The position numbers and the translations under genes are program-made. Shown in pieces: positions 8,331-15,745 of a DNA stretch of 52,156 nucleotides (within the stretch, counting starts at the first letter, position 1; each line of letters starts with the position of its first letter). The notes under the pieces were generated by a model, which saw nothing but the letters and a program-made list of their open reading frames with translations, was not told where the DNA came from and did not search any database. Origin of the DNA: a virus; the IMG/VR virus record IMGVR_UViG_3300005367_000002, positions 1-52,156 of that record. One strand, written 5' to 3'.

Positions 8331-8699
8331 TCACCCCGGAAACGCACGGCGCTTCGCTGCCAGGTCCGCAGATGGTAACCCAAGGCGACGGGCCTCGGCG
8401 TCGAGCTCGGCCCGCTGCTCTGCTGTCACGCGGTACACGATCGGTTTGGTTGCGCTGCTGCCCGTGCTCACCGGGCGCCCGCGTGGCAGCTCGCCAGTGG
8501 CCAGCGCGAGCGCCCGCCGCTGACGTAGCACCAAGCGCCGGAACGCCGCCTCAGTGGTCCACGATGGCGTCTGGCCGGTCCCTCGGTCCTGGACCCAGGA
8601 TCCGTCCCGCCCGCGATGGAATAGGCCCCATCCAGCCCCCTTCGAGTCCTTCTCTGCGCCGTACTCGATGCCCTCTATGGTCGTCGTCAGGTAGGCCAT
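8331..8699 (-). CDS. hypothetical protein
   Basis: 122 residues. An N-terminal beta-like part (IEGIEYGAEKDSKGAGWG) is followed by a helical C-terminal third (VTAEQRAELDAEARRLG) that resembles ribbon-helix-helix or small regulator tails, but no family is clear. It is the second gene behind the dyad-covered promoter at 8969-8997. Confidence 0.65.
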   Translation of the reverse strand: MAYLTTTIEGIEYGAEKDSKGAGWGLFHRGRDGSWVQDRGTGQTPSWTTEAAFRRLVLRQRRALALATGELPRGRPVSTGSSATKPIVYRVTAEQRAELDAEARRLGLPSADLAAKRRAFPG

Positions 8700-8701
8700 G
8701 G

Positions 8702-8947
8702 TCAGGCCTCCGCCGCGCAGGACAGCGTCTCGACGACCGTCTCGCGTCCTCGGCCGCCGGTGACGATTTCGATGGATGCGCGCTCCGGGTGCTCCATGTC
8801 GTCCAGGACGATCTTGGCCTGGGCGGCGGCGAGTCGGCGCGCATCCTCGAGCGAGAATGCCGTCTCGACGCAGTTTCGCATCACGTCACCCTCCGGCATA
8901 CGGATGGCGAGGACAATTCGATGAAGGGTCTTTGTCGTGTTCGTCAT
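8702..8947 (-). CDS. hypothetical small protein, first gene of a regulated unit
   Basis: 81 residues. No Shine-Dalgarno precedes the ATG at 8947. A good promoter (-35 at 8997-8992, -10 TAATAC at 8974-8969) lies just upstream and is overlapped by a 40-bp dyad. The sequence (LHRIVLAIRMPEGDVM, FSLEDARRLAAAQAKIVLDD) suggests an alpha/beta fold. Position beside the integrase makes a lysogeny or excision role possible, but unproven. Confidence 0.6.
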   Translation of the reverse strand: MTNTTKTLHRIVLAIRMPEGDVMRNCVETAFSLEDARRLAAAQAKIVLDDMEHPERASIEIVTGGRGRETVVETLSCAAEA

Positions 8948-8949
8948 GA

Positions 8950-8989
8950 ATACTGTTGTACAGGAACTGTATTACCTGTGCAACAGTAT
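8950..8989. promoter_or_regulatory. 15-bp-arm dyad operator
   Basis: ATACTGTTGTACAGG (8950-8964) and CCTGTGCAACAGTAT (8975-8989) form an inverted repeat with 14 of 15 matching positions and a 10-bp centre. It covers the spacer, -10 and start region of the minus-strand promoter, as a repressor site would. Confidence 0.65.
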
Positions 8990-8997
8990 ATCGACAA
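8969..8997 (-). promoter_or_regulatory. sigma70-like promoter for 8702-8947
   Basis: On the minus strand TTGTCG (8997-8992), a 17-nt spacer and TAATAC (8974-8969). The predicted start is near 8962, giving a short leader of about 15 nt before ATG 8947 with no ribosome site. Confidence 0.6.
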
Positions 8998-9008
8998 GCA
9001 ACCGACGA

Positions 9009-10049
9009 TTAAGACGCGCCGCGGCTGTCGCCAGCCGCCCCCGCCACGATCTGATTCGTCAGGGTCGCGGGCGAGCGGTGCGGGCCCTTGCGCGTCGCCT
9101 GCTCGAGCAGTTCGTGGGCGGCCTCGATGTCCTTCGAGTTGACGCGGATGTACCCGGCGGTCGTCGTGAGCGACGCATGGCCGGCGATCTTCTGGATGGC
9201 GCCAATTGGAGCCCCGAGCCGGTGCAGGCGGCTGATGGCCGTCCCGCGCAAATCATGCAGGCGGACCGACTTGTCCCCGGCCGCTGGCTGAAGCTTCGCC
9301 TCGTCGGCCGCCCGCCGCCAGCGTGACGTGATCGTCGCCTGGTGCCACGGGCGCTTCGTCTCCGGGTTGCAGAAGACCCACGGCGAGCCGGGCACCCTCG
9401 GCACGGCCTGGAGCGCCTCAATGGCCCTGGACGTGAGCCGGCCGGCGCGAGCTCGCTTAGTCTTCGTGCGCGCCGCTGGGATGGTCACGGTCCCTGACGC
9501 CATGTCGAGGTCGGTCCATTCGAGCAACCGGATTTCGTCCCGCCGCATGGCCGTGTCGACCGCCACGATGATGAACGCCTGCATAGTCGGGTCGAACCGC
9601 TCTAGCACGGCCGCCTCACCGTCGGCGCTCACCTCCGTTTCGCGCTTCGGCGCGCCGCGCTCGCGCTTGACGTCCTTCCAGGGGTTCGACGCCATCCGGC
9701 CCGTGCGCACCGCCCAGCCAAAGAACGTCGACATGCGCTTCAGGTGCAGGTTCCGGCTCGTCGAGCAGAACCGCGCGCGAATGGCCGGATCATCCCGGTA
9801 GTCCTCCCAGTGCTGGACTGTGATGGACGACGCTGCGAGCTCTCCGATGCGCGCCAGAATCGGCTTCGTCATCGAAATCATCGACCGCACCCAGTGCTCA
9901 GCTTCCTTCGCGGGCAGCGTCGCCAGGTACCTCGTCCAGAGCTCGCCGACGGTCACGCGCTCGAGCGCCGCGCCCTCTTCGTCCGTGTCCAGCAGGGCAC
10001 GTAGGGTCGCGATCGTCTGCACGATCTGGCGGCGGGCGTCTGGCGTCAC
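9009..10049 (-). CDS. int: tyrosine recombinase integrase
   Basis: 346 residues. An N-terminal SAM-like core-binding domain (about 35-125) and a catalytic domain with the family residues: Arg 169 in TAMRRDEI, HDLR at 265-268, His 291 in GHAS and the nucleophile Tyr 300 in GYIR. It integrates and excises the phage at att sites. GTG start at 10049; a TGCAC-GTG-GTGCA palindrome lies 14 bp upstream. The gene faces the same way as its neighbours, with the dyad-covered promoter beyond its 3' end. Confidence 0.93.
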   Translation of the reverse strand: MTPDARRQIVQTIATLRALLDTDEEGAALERVTVGELWTRYLATLPAKEAEHWVRSMISMTKPILARIGELAASSITVQHWEDYRDDPAIRARFCSTSRNLHLKRMSTFFGWAVRTGRMASNPWKDVKRERGAPKRETEVSADGEAAVLERFDPTMQAFIIVAVDTAMRRDEIRLLEWTDLDMASGTVTIPAARTKTKRARAGRLTSRAIEALQAVPRVPGSPWVFCNPETKRPWHQATITSRWRRAADEAKLQPAAGDKSVRLHDLRGTAISRLHRLGAPIGAIQKIAGHASLTTTAGYIRVNSKDIEAAHELLEQATRKGPHRSPATLTNQIVAGAAGDSRGAS

Positions 10050-10062
10050 GATCTCGTGTCAG

Positions 10063-10075
10063 TGCACGTGGTGCA
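10063..10075. promoter_or_regulatory. palindrome upstream of the integrase
   Basis: TGCAC, 3-bp centre, GTGCA. It lies 14 bp before the GTG start and could be an operator or an integrase arm-type site. Confidence 0.35.
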
Positions 10076-10204
10076 TTGTGGTACCAAGTGTTTGGAAAAC
10101 CGCGTTATCATTCAGACAAGCGGAATCGCCCCGCGTCAGCACAGAGCGTGCCTACGGGTTTCCTTGATTTCGCGGCGCAGCCGGCCGATTTCCGGCACGC
10201 CCCG

Positions 10205-10221
10205 GTTTCAAAATCCGAAAC
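10205..10221. other. candidate attP core
   Basis: GTTTC and GAAAC arms flank a 7-bp centre (AAAATCC), the geometry of a tyrosine-recombinase crossover site. It also loosely resembles a tRNA T-loop, a frequent attB target. It is a short match and only suggestive. Confidence 0.2.
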
Positions 10222-10276
10222 ACCGACTATCGCGTCCGGCCCGCGGCCGGCCTGGACGATGGCGTCCGGCTGCCGG

Positions 10277-10501
10277 TCAGCGGCGACGTGAGCGAGGCGG
10301 CGCCCATCGGCGGGCGCGCTCGAGGCAGCGGATCACCATGTTGCCGAGGAGCGCTTGGTCGCGGCTGATGTCATGGAGCTCGCGTTCGACGTCCGAAAAT
10401 CGCCGGTCATGGTCGTCGACTCGGCCCTCAAGGCGTTTGATTCGGCCGAGGATTGGGTTCCCCGATGGCGACACGGATGGCAACTTGGATCGCCTTGGCA
10501 T
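10277..10501 (-). CDS. small coiled-coil protein
   Basis: 74 residues. The centre (IKRLEGRVDDHDRRFSDVERELHDI) has heptad spacing of hydrophobics typical of a short coiled coil; the tail is very Arg-rich. Last gene of the recombination operon, ending before the noncoding stretch upstream of int. Confidence 0.6.
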   Translation of the reverse strand: MPRRSKLPSVSPSGNPILGRIKRLEGRVDDHDRRFSDVERELHDISRDQALLGNMVIRCLERARRWAPPRSRRR

Positions 10502-10562
10502 CGAGTCAGCCGGTGGAATGGCGCCCGGGCGGGCGTGTCAGTACGCCGCCCGGGCGCGTCGG

Positions 10563-11150
10563 TCAGAACCTCAGATCGTCCTCACTTGGAGGCGGGACAT
10601 CGTCGGGAGGAGGCAGTGTGTCGTTACCGCTCCATTCGTCGCTTGGCGGCGGAGCGCTCGGAGCCTGTCGCTCGGCCTTCTTGCCGGCCACCGCAGGGAT
10701 CCCCTTCAGCGTCGACTTGAGTTGGGCCGAGTATTTCCGCAGGGACGTGGAATCAAGCGGCTTCTCGAAGGTGAAACCTCGAGTCGCGGGATTGATCCAC
10801 TTTACCTTCGCCCGCGTCTTGTTCTCGTACGTCTCGTGCTCGACCACGATCTGGCACTCGATGTCCGGGTGCTGGTCGGCGAACTTGTCGATGTCGTCAC
10901 CGGTGAAGCCGCACGCGCGCAGGGACTCCAGCGACCGCTCGGCCACGGTCTTACCGGATTTGCCGGCGGTGTCGGCAAAGTACAGAAAGGCCATGATCTT
11001 CTGTCCTGCGCATGGCCCGTTCAGAATTTCGAAGGAGACGGCGGCGACGAAGGGGCTGTTTTTCGTGCCGGGGCCCCACTGGATATGGACCGGTCCTTTC
11101 TCGGTCTCGACGGGGGAAACGACTGCTGCGTAAGTACCTTCTGGTAGCAT
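10563..11150 (-). CDS. single-stranded DNA-binding-like protein (DUF669-like)
   Basis: 195 residues. Residues 1-130 are beta-rich and open with LPEGTYAAVV, as phage DUF669/OB-fold proteins do, with an internal FTGDDIDKF helix. The C-terminus (about 160-195) is Pro/Ser-rich and ends in acidic DDLRF, matching the acidic tail by which SSBs recruit partners. It sits next to a RecA-like ATPase and an exonuclease, a common phage recombination trio. The family call is moderate; the SSB-like tail is visible. Confidence 0.7.
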   Translation of the reverse strand: MLPEGTYAAVVSPVETEKGPVHIQWGPGTKNSPFVAAVSFEILNGPCAGQKIMAFLYFADTAGKSGKTVAERSLESLRACGFTGDDIDKFADQHPDIECQIVVEHETYENKTRAKVKWINPATRGFTFEKPLDSTSLRKYSAQLKSTLKGIPAVAGKKAERQAPSAPPPSDEWSGNDTLPPPDDVPPPSEDDLRF

Positions 11151-11179
11151 GATGATCCTCTCTTTCGATCGTGGTTGGT

Positions 11180-12256
11180 CTACTGCTGTGACTCGTTGGC
11201 CACCGTCGGCCGGTCCTTTAGCTTGGCGAGGATGCGCGAGAGCGCGGCCGGGTCGTCCTTGGCGCCGGCAACCGCTGAGGCGACCTTTGCCGGCAGGGCT
11301 TGGTCACCAATGCGCTTGACCTCATCTTCGATCGCAGCCTTCAGTGCCGGGACCTCGTTTTCGTAGCCAGCTTCGACGGCGGCAGCGAGGGGGGCCCACG
11401 GGTTCTCGATGTCGATCTCGACCTCCTCCGGGAGCGCCAGCCGCGACTTCGCGTCGAATGCCGCCGAGTGCGAGAGCATGAGCAGGCGACGTCCTGTGCT
11501 GAATCCCTTCGGGCGCCCGTTCTTATTGCCGAGCTCCTTTGCCGCGTCGTCCTCGTGGCGAACGAACCCGGTCAAGTCGCACCAGCCCTTCAGGAAGCCG
11601 GCGGCCTTGTCGTGTAGTGCAGGTTGATAGCGGTCGTAGTCCGGACCGGTCGGGTTCTTGTACGCCTTCACAATCGAGTGCGCGATGAGGACGACGGACA
11701 TTCCGCGGTTCGCTCGGAGGCGATCCAGCCGCGCGCACAGCGCCCGCCATTCGTCGACGGCCATCACGTACCCCTTGCCGTACCCGAACGACTCGATCGA
11801 CGTGAGCGATCCGTCCTTGCCGCGCGCCGATGGCTCGGACTCGCGCTCGATGATGTGCTGCCACAGCATGGCCTCGATGCGGTCGACGGTGTCCAGCACC
11901 AGCGTTTTGAACGGGTGCGGATTGACAGTCAGATCCTGGATGGCAAAAAGAATCTCGCTGTACCGCTGCGGCACATGCCCGCCTGGTTCGTCACGGAACT
12001 GGTAACGGGCAACATTCAAGCGACCTGACCCGTCGTCAGCGTCGAGCCAGATGGGCTCCGGGGCCGCCGAGGCAAGGGTGCTCTTTCCGGTCCCCTCGGC
12101 TCCATAGAACATGTAGCGCAAGGGCGCGCGAAGGCGCTCTCGCTTCACGGCGCCGAGGCGGCTCAGTGGCGCCTGTGGCTTGGGCGGTGCTGTGGTTGCG
12201 GCTGTAGCTGCTGCGGGCATGGTTCCACTCCTCTTTCGTGGTTTCTGGTCGGTCAC
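11180..12256 (-). CDS. RecA/Sak4-like phage ATPase (AAA_24 type)
   Basis: 358 residues. After a disordered Ala/Pro/Thr-rich 40 residues, Walker A is at 52-59 (GAEGTGKS) and Walker B at 119-125 (LVLDTVD). The RLRANRGMSVVLIAHS block further on is the usual sensor strand. Sak4-type proteins aid annealing together with a partner SSB; AAA_24 members are otherwise uncharacterised. The neighbours (SSB-like 10563, exonuclease 12695) favour a recombination role. Confidence 0.85.
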   Translation of the reverse strand: MTDQKPRKRSGTMPAAATAATTAPPKPQAPLSRLGAVKRERLRAPLRYMFYGAEGTGKSTLASAAPEPIWLDADDGSGRLNVARYQFRDEPGGHVPQRYSEILFAIQDLTVNPHPFKTLVLDTVDRIEAMLWQHIIERESEPSARGKDGSLTSIESFGYGKGYVMAVDEWRALCARLDRLRANRGMSVVLIAHSIVKAYKNPTGPDYDRYQPALHDKAAGFLKGWCDLTGFVRHEDDAAKELGNKNGRPKGFSTGRRLLMLSHSAAFDAKSRLALPEEVEIDIENPWAPLAAAVEAGYENEVPALKAAIEDEVKRIGDQALPAKVASAVAGAKDDPAALSRILAKLKDRPTVANESQQ

Positions 12257-12702
12257 GCTGACTTCAGCGTGAGCTCTTTGTAAATTCGATTGGTCTTGAT
12301 GCTGTGAATCGTTTCCTTCCTGACTCCGAACTCACGTGCGAGATCGCATTGCCTGTGACCATCGCCAAGCCGCCGTCTGATTTCAGCGACCTTCTCGTCA
12401 GAAAGCTTGCACGGCACCGCGCGATTCAAGACTTGTTGCCGACGGCTCGCCCAGCGGCAATTCTCGGGCTCGTAGTTACGACTGTTGTCAATTCTGTCGA
12501 TGGTCATTCCGACTGGCCGAGGGCCCATGTCGGCCAGGAATGCCTGGAATTTCTCCCATCTCTCGCAAACGGTAATTCCGCGAGCACCGTACGACTTCCA
12601 GTCTGAGCCTTGGCGAGCGCGGACCCTCTGCCACATAGCTCGCCACGATTGGTACTCTGGTGACGTTGCGCCTGTTCCTCTGTGCCCGTGTCTGTCAGCC
12701 AC
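12253..12702 (-). CDS. HNH homing-type endonuclease with C-terminal HTH
   Basis: 149 residues. The SYGARGITVCERW segment and the MTIDRIDNSRNYEPENCRWA block are the conserved core of freestanding HNH homing enzymes. A C-terminal helix-turn-helix (CDLAREFGVRKETIHSIKTN) would bind target DNA. It lies between two recombination genes with only short overlaps. No split gene or intron was seen, so if it is a homing enzyme it is a freestanding one. Confidence 0.85.
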   Translation of the reverse strand: MADRHGHRGTGATSPEYQSWRAMWQRVRARQGSDWKSYGARGITVCERWEKFQAFLADMGPRPVGMTIDRIDNSRNYEPENCRWASRRQQVLNRAVPCKLSDEKVAEIRRRLGDGHRQCDLAREFGVRKETIHSIKTNRIYKELTLKSA

Positions 12703-13726
12703 CGTTAACTCCCGCCTGGATGCTCAATTCCTCGTGGACGTTCTCCGTCCGCCGAAATTTGGTCTCGTCGTCGAGAGATGCGACACCACTGCACGCGTCG
12801 AAGAACGCGCAGGTTCGCCCGTACATGTGGCAGGCGCCCGGATTCCTCGGCGCATGGTCGATGCTTGCCAGTTCCCGGATTTGGAGCGCGGTCGCCTCAA
12901 CGTCCCTGGCAGACTCTTCGAGTTCGCTCTCGAGGCGGACCACCTCACCGCGGGCGAAGTAACCGTCTGGCGCTTTCGAGATCAGCCCGGCCAGCCGATC
13001 GCGGAATTCCTCGACGGTTTCGTCCGACTCGCGCTGCTTGGCATAGAGGCGCCCGTCCTTGGTGTATTTGCGCTGGTCCTCGGGCGTTGCCTTCAGTGGC
13101 CTTTGACTCGGCCGCACGATCACGTCGTAGAAACAACCTTCGGGCTCGTACCCGAGCGCGCGGCACCCGCCGAAGTAGATCGACACCTGCGGGTCCATCC
13201 GAAGCCGGTTCCAGTATGTCGACCCGGCCGACAGGTCGGCTCCGGTGGTCTTGTGTTCGACGAACCAAATCGAGCCGTCGATGCGCTTCCGCACGAGCTT
13301 GTCGAACTTGCCGGCGACGCGCAGCCGCTTCCGGCCTGGCACCATGGCCACGAATTCAACCTCGACGCCGATGACTTCCAATTCGTGCATCGTCGGCGCC
13401 CACCGCGCGTCGTAGGCGACCATCATCACGCTGGCCTTCGCGAATGCGGCATCGTCGACAGCCGGGGCCTTCGACCGGTAGTCGGCCATCGCCGACAGCG
13501 CCGACGACAGAGCCAGCCCTGAAAACGGCACCGTGTCTGCCGTCTCCGGCATGGCGGCGTCCTTGTATGTCGACCACCACGCGTCTAGCCCCGCGTGGAA
13601 CAGGCTTCCGAAATCAGCATCCTCACGCTCGGTGAGCGCGCGATAGCCGAGGTTGTAAGTGTTCTGGTGATATCGCTGGCACAGGTTGAACGCGGCCAGC
13701 CTGGACTTCGTGATGACCTCGACCAC
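12695..13726 (-). CDS. PD-(D/E)XK exonuclease (RecB/Cas4-like)
   Basis: 343 residues. Hallmarks: SRLAAFNLCQRYH near the start, FGSLFHAGL with His 44, AGKFDKL with Asp 142, and VEHKTT with Glu 157 and Lys 159. C-terminal Cys residues (CHMYGRTCAFFDAC) suggest an iron-sulphur or zinc clasp as in Cas4/AddB-type nucleases. It should resect DNA ends for the SSB/ATPase pair. GTG at 13726 was chosen because it sits next to the upstream stop; a longer reading to 13828 overlaps the preceding gene. Confidence 0.85.
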   Translation of the reverse strand: MVEVITKSRLAAFNLCQRYHQNTYNLGYRALTEREDADFGSLFHAGLDAWWSTYKDAAMPETADTVPFSGLALSSALSAMADYRSKAPAVDDAAFAKASVMMVAYDARWAPTMHELEVIGVEVEFVAMVPGRKRLRVAGKFDKLVRKRIDGSIWFVEHKTTGADLSAGSTYWNRLRMDPQVSIYFGGCRALGYEPEGCFYDVIVRPSQRPLKATPEDQRKYTKDGRLYAKQRESDETVEEFRDRLAGLISKAPDGYFARGEVVRLESELEESARDVEATALQIRELASIDHAPRNPGACHMYGRTCAFFDACSGVASLDDETKFRRTENVHEELSIQAGVNGG

Positions 13727-13728
13727 CG

Positions 13729-13950
13729 CTACACCGCCCCCCTGCTGATGAACCTGCCAGCACGGTCCAGCGCCTCGGCGACGGTCCGCACGCCGCCGTC
13801 GATGGCTCTGATCTCGCCGTCGCGCCAAAGCTCAACCGTCCAGCAGCCGGATTCCTTGACGATGTGGATCGCGAGGGTCCCGCGGGCGGCCATCTCAAGC
13901 ATCTCGCGCGCCGCCAGCAACTTGGATCGCGCCATGTTCGTGTCCGTCAT
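13729..13950 (-). CDS. hypothetical protein
   Basis: 73 residues. A helical start is followed by beta strands (LAIHIVKESGCWTVELWRDG). Coupled at both ends to the neighbouring genes. No family recognised. Confidence 0.6.
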   Translation of the reverse strand: MTDTNMARSKLLAAREMLEMAARGTLAIHIVKESGCWTVELWRDGEIRAIDGGVRTVAEALDRAGRFISRGAV

Positions 13951-14399
13951 GGCCGCTCTCCTGCCCGCACGGCTTCGTTCGCCTGGTCCATCACCCCACC
14001 GCGCCCGTAGACCTCAGACGGGTGGGCGTGCCAGTCCTCGCCGAGCTTGAGCTGGCGCCAGTGGTACAGCTCATGAGCGATTGACGTCCACGACAGAGCG
14101 CGGCCAGGCTGCCAGGCCACCGCGATGCCCTCCTCGGGGTTCGTATCGCCGTCGAGGCAGCCGCGCGACGTCCTGAACCCGATCCAGTCGTCGAGAAACA
14201 TCGGGCAGGCTGGATCCAACTCGTCTCCGGTCACCCAACGCACGGTTGGCGGCGGCGTCTCGCCCATGCCGTACGAATCGACCCAGATGGACCGCGTCGC
14301 CTCGGCCTGGCCCGGGAGTTCGTAGACCTCGCCCGGCAGGCTCTCGTAGCATCCGGCGAGCGCACAGGCATGCAGCGCCAGCACAGACAGCCACTTCAC
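13947..14399 (-). CDS. secreted lipoprotein with HExxH metalloprotease motif
   Basis: 150 residues from a GTG at 14399 (GTGA overlap). Residues 1-17 form a lipoprotein signal ending in LAGC with Cys 17 as lipid site. HELYH lies at 109-113, the zinc-binding core of many metallopeptidases, followed by HAH at 124-126 and Glu 129 as possible third ligands. It would be exported and membrane-tethered, unlike its DNA-processing neighbours. The substrate is unknown, and an inactive binding protein cannot be excluded. Confidence 0.65.
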   Translation of the reverse strand: MKWLSVLALHACALAGCYESLPGEVYELPGQAEATRSIWVDSYGMGETPPPTVRWVTGDELDPACPMFLDDWIGFRTSRGCLDGDTNPEEGIAVAWQPGRALSWTSIAHELYHWRQLKLGEDWHAHPSEVYGRGGVMDQANEAVRAGERP

Positions 14400-14527
14400 G
14401 ACCACACCGCCCTTCGGCACAGTGCCTCTACCGCCAGACACTCAACCTCCTCGGCGGTGAGCAGAAGAAGCGCGGTACGGTCGTCGACGCGAAGCCACGA
14501 GCCGATGAGGCGGACGTAGGAGCGCAT
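14396..14527 (-). CDS. small hypothetical protein
   Basis: 43 residues; ATG at 14527 overlaps the preceding TAA by one base (TAATG). A Leu-rich middle (TALLLLTAEEVECLAVEAL) suggests a helical hairpin. No family. Confidence 0.5.
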   Translation of the reverse strand: MRSYVRLIGSWLRVDDRTALLLLTAEEVECLAVEALCRRAVWS

Positions 14528-14640
14528 TACCTGCTCCCCCTGAACGACTTTTCGATGGTGTCGAGCAGCGCGAGGCCGAGCGCGAGCACCACGATGGTGC
14601 CTACGATCATGTGCTTGTCCCACCAGTCGAACAGCGTCAT
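14527..14640 (-). CDS. single-pass membrane micropeptide
   Basis: 37 residues with one hydrophobic helix at about 11-27 (IVGTIVVLALGLALL) and a basic tail. ATG at 14640 overlaps the previous TGA. Confidence 0.55.
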   Translation of the reverse strand: MTLFDWWDKHMIVGTIVVLALGLALLDTIEKSFRGSR

Positions 14641-14852
14641 CGGCACACCGCCGCGTCGTCGATCATCGCCCGCAGCGCGATGCCCGTGCAGAACTCGCAT
14701 ACCGACCGATCGTCCGGCAGCACGATCGAGGCGGTCACGCCCTGGCGGCACACGGCGCACGTCGCGGGCCGGGTCGACTTGATCAGCGTGACGTCCGGCG
14801 GGTCCTGACTGGAGCGGAAGGCAGATGCGGGAAGGTCGGCGAAGGCGGTCAC
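14637..14852 (-). CDS. zinc-ribbon protein
   Basis: 71 residues from GTG at 14852. CAVC (about 32-35) and CEFC (about 52-55) form a likely zinc ribbon. Coupled within the operon; role unknown. Confidence 0.65.
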   Translation of the reverse strand: MTAFADLPASAFRSSQDPPDVTLIKSTRPATCAVCRQGVTASIVLPDDRSVCEFCTGIALRAMIDDAAVCR

Positions 14853-15229
14853 CGCGCACCTCCGAATCGAGCCACCACCGTCACCTCGTCGGGGTCGACC
14901 TGTCTCGGCCGAACTTCGCCGTACGAACTCGCCACGCATGCAGCGATGCACGCCGACAGGCTCTCCGATGGCGAGGCAACCAGCGGCGCAAGGCGCGGCA
15001 TGGCCGGGCGCTTCGGACCTGTGTCGTTCGCCGGTCTAGCGCGCTTCCCGGTCCCCTTGCACGCGGGGCACGAGTCGATCCCCTTCACGCCGTTCACCTC
15101 GACGGCAACCGCCCCAGTGCCGTCGCACGTGGAACACGTCTCCTCGGTCTCCATGGTCATCTCCTTCCACCGAATCGCCTTCACACGTCGGGATCCGAAC
15201 CAAACGCTCGTCCGCTGCCAGGTCGTCAC
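14849..15229 (-). CDS. DnaJ-type zinc-finger protein
   Basis: 126 residues, GTG at 15229. CSTCDGTG (about 32-39) and CPACKGTG (about 54-61) are paired CxxCxGxG repeats, the zinc-centre signature of DnaJ. No J domain is present. The C-terminal half has small helices. Such isolated motifs are frequent in phages, with no settled function. Confidence 0.7.
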   Translation of the reverse strand: MTTWQRTSVWFGSRRVKAIRWKEMTMETEETCSTCDGTGAVAVEVNGVKGIDSCPACKGTGKRARPANDTGPKRPAMPRLAPLVASPSESLSACIAACVASSYGEVRPRQVDPDEVTVVARFGGAR

Positions 15230-15471
15230 GCGCGCACCTCGGCGGTGACCTCGGCCTTCGCCTTCCTGTCCAGCTCGCGAATCAGCAGCCGCAGCACCCG
15301 GCCACGCTCAGGCCGCTCCGCGCCGCTCGCCTCGAGCCGCGCACGTACCCATTCGAGCGCGCGGAACTCGGTACATGGCATCGCGAAGTGGCGGGTGTCA
15401 CCAAACTGCATCCACCAGCCACGACCGCCGCCTGGGCTGCGCTCGACGACCACGGATACCGTGCGGGTCAC
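15226..15471 (-). CDS. hypothetical basic protein
   Basis: 81 residues from GTG at 15471 that overlaps the TGA of the first operon gene. Beta-like N-terminus and an Arg-rich helical C-terminus (RVLRLLIRELDRKAKAEV). No family. Confidence 0.6.
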   Translation of the reverse strand: MTRTVSVVVERSPGGGRGWWMQFGDTRHFAMPCTEFRALEWVRARLEASGAERPERGRVLRLLIRELDRKAKAEVTAEVRA

Positions 15472-15668
15472 GCCCCACCCTCTTCCGCGGCTTTGCATGA
15501 CGCACACAGGACGACCTCGTTGAACATCCCGCCGAGGACCTCGCCATCAGCGCCGCAGCTTTCGCAGCTGTCGCCGAGGGCCAGGCGGCAGGGGGCGCAG
15601 CGGTCGCCGGGGCAGCAGGTGGCGGAACCGCAGACCGACTCGACCGCTTCGTGGTTCATCGTTGCCAT
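15468..15668 (-). CDS. first gene of the recombination operon, Cys-rich zinc protein
   Basis: 66 residues with many Cys (CCPGDRCAPC, CESC, CASC) arranged as at least one zinc ribbon. ATG at 15668 directly follows the operator arm TAGACAC and lies 7 nt after a -10 box, so the mRNA should begin at or next to the start codon. There is no Shine-Dalgarno. An in-frame ATG at 15689 would fall inside the promoter and was rejected. Confidence 0.7.
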   Translation of the reverse strand: MATMNHEAVESVCGSATCCPGDRCAPCRLALGDSCESCGADGEVLGGMFNEVVLCASCKAAEEGGA

Positions 15669-15697
15669 GTGTCTATTCATAGCGACCAATTAGACAC
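15669..15697. promoter_or_regulatory. 29-bp palindromic operator, copy 1
   Basis: GTGTCTA (15669-15675), 15-bp centre, TAGACAC (15691-15697). It overlaps the spacer and start region of the operon promoter. A further half site TAGACAC occurs at 15722-15728, within a partial direct repeat (AGCGACC at 15681, AGCGACT at 15711). Confidence 0.75.
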
Positions 15698-15704
15698 ACG
15701 TCAA
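15676..15704 (-). promoter_or_regulatory. leaderless promoter of the recombination operon
   Basis: On the minus strand TTGACG (15704-15699), 17-nt spacer, TATGAA (15681-15676), then 7 nt to ATG 15668. Both boxes are close to sigma70 consensus. Confidence 0.7.
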
Positions 15705-15745
15705 ACGCAAAGCGACTAGGTTAGACACGAAAAAATGCATCGCGT

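Larger units (their letters stand above)
10050..10276. other. 227-bp noncoding stretch upstream of the integrase
   Basis: No gene is supported. It holds the palindrome TGCACGTGGTGCA (10063-10075), a GTTTC-AAAATCC-GAAAC element (10205-10221), and a GC hairpin (CCGGCC-CGC-GGCCGG) near 10237-10251. This is the likeliest place for attP and integrase control. Confidence 0.5.

Noticed and set aside
10200-10225. tRNA fragment
   Set aside because: Only a loose T-loop resemblance with extra bases; no acceptor or anticodon arm. No tRNA gene was recognised anywhere.
10237-10251. Intrinsic terminator hairpin after the recombination operon
   Set aside because: A 6-bp GC stem exists, but no T-run follows in the reading direction.
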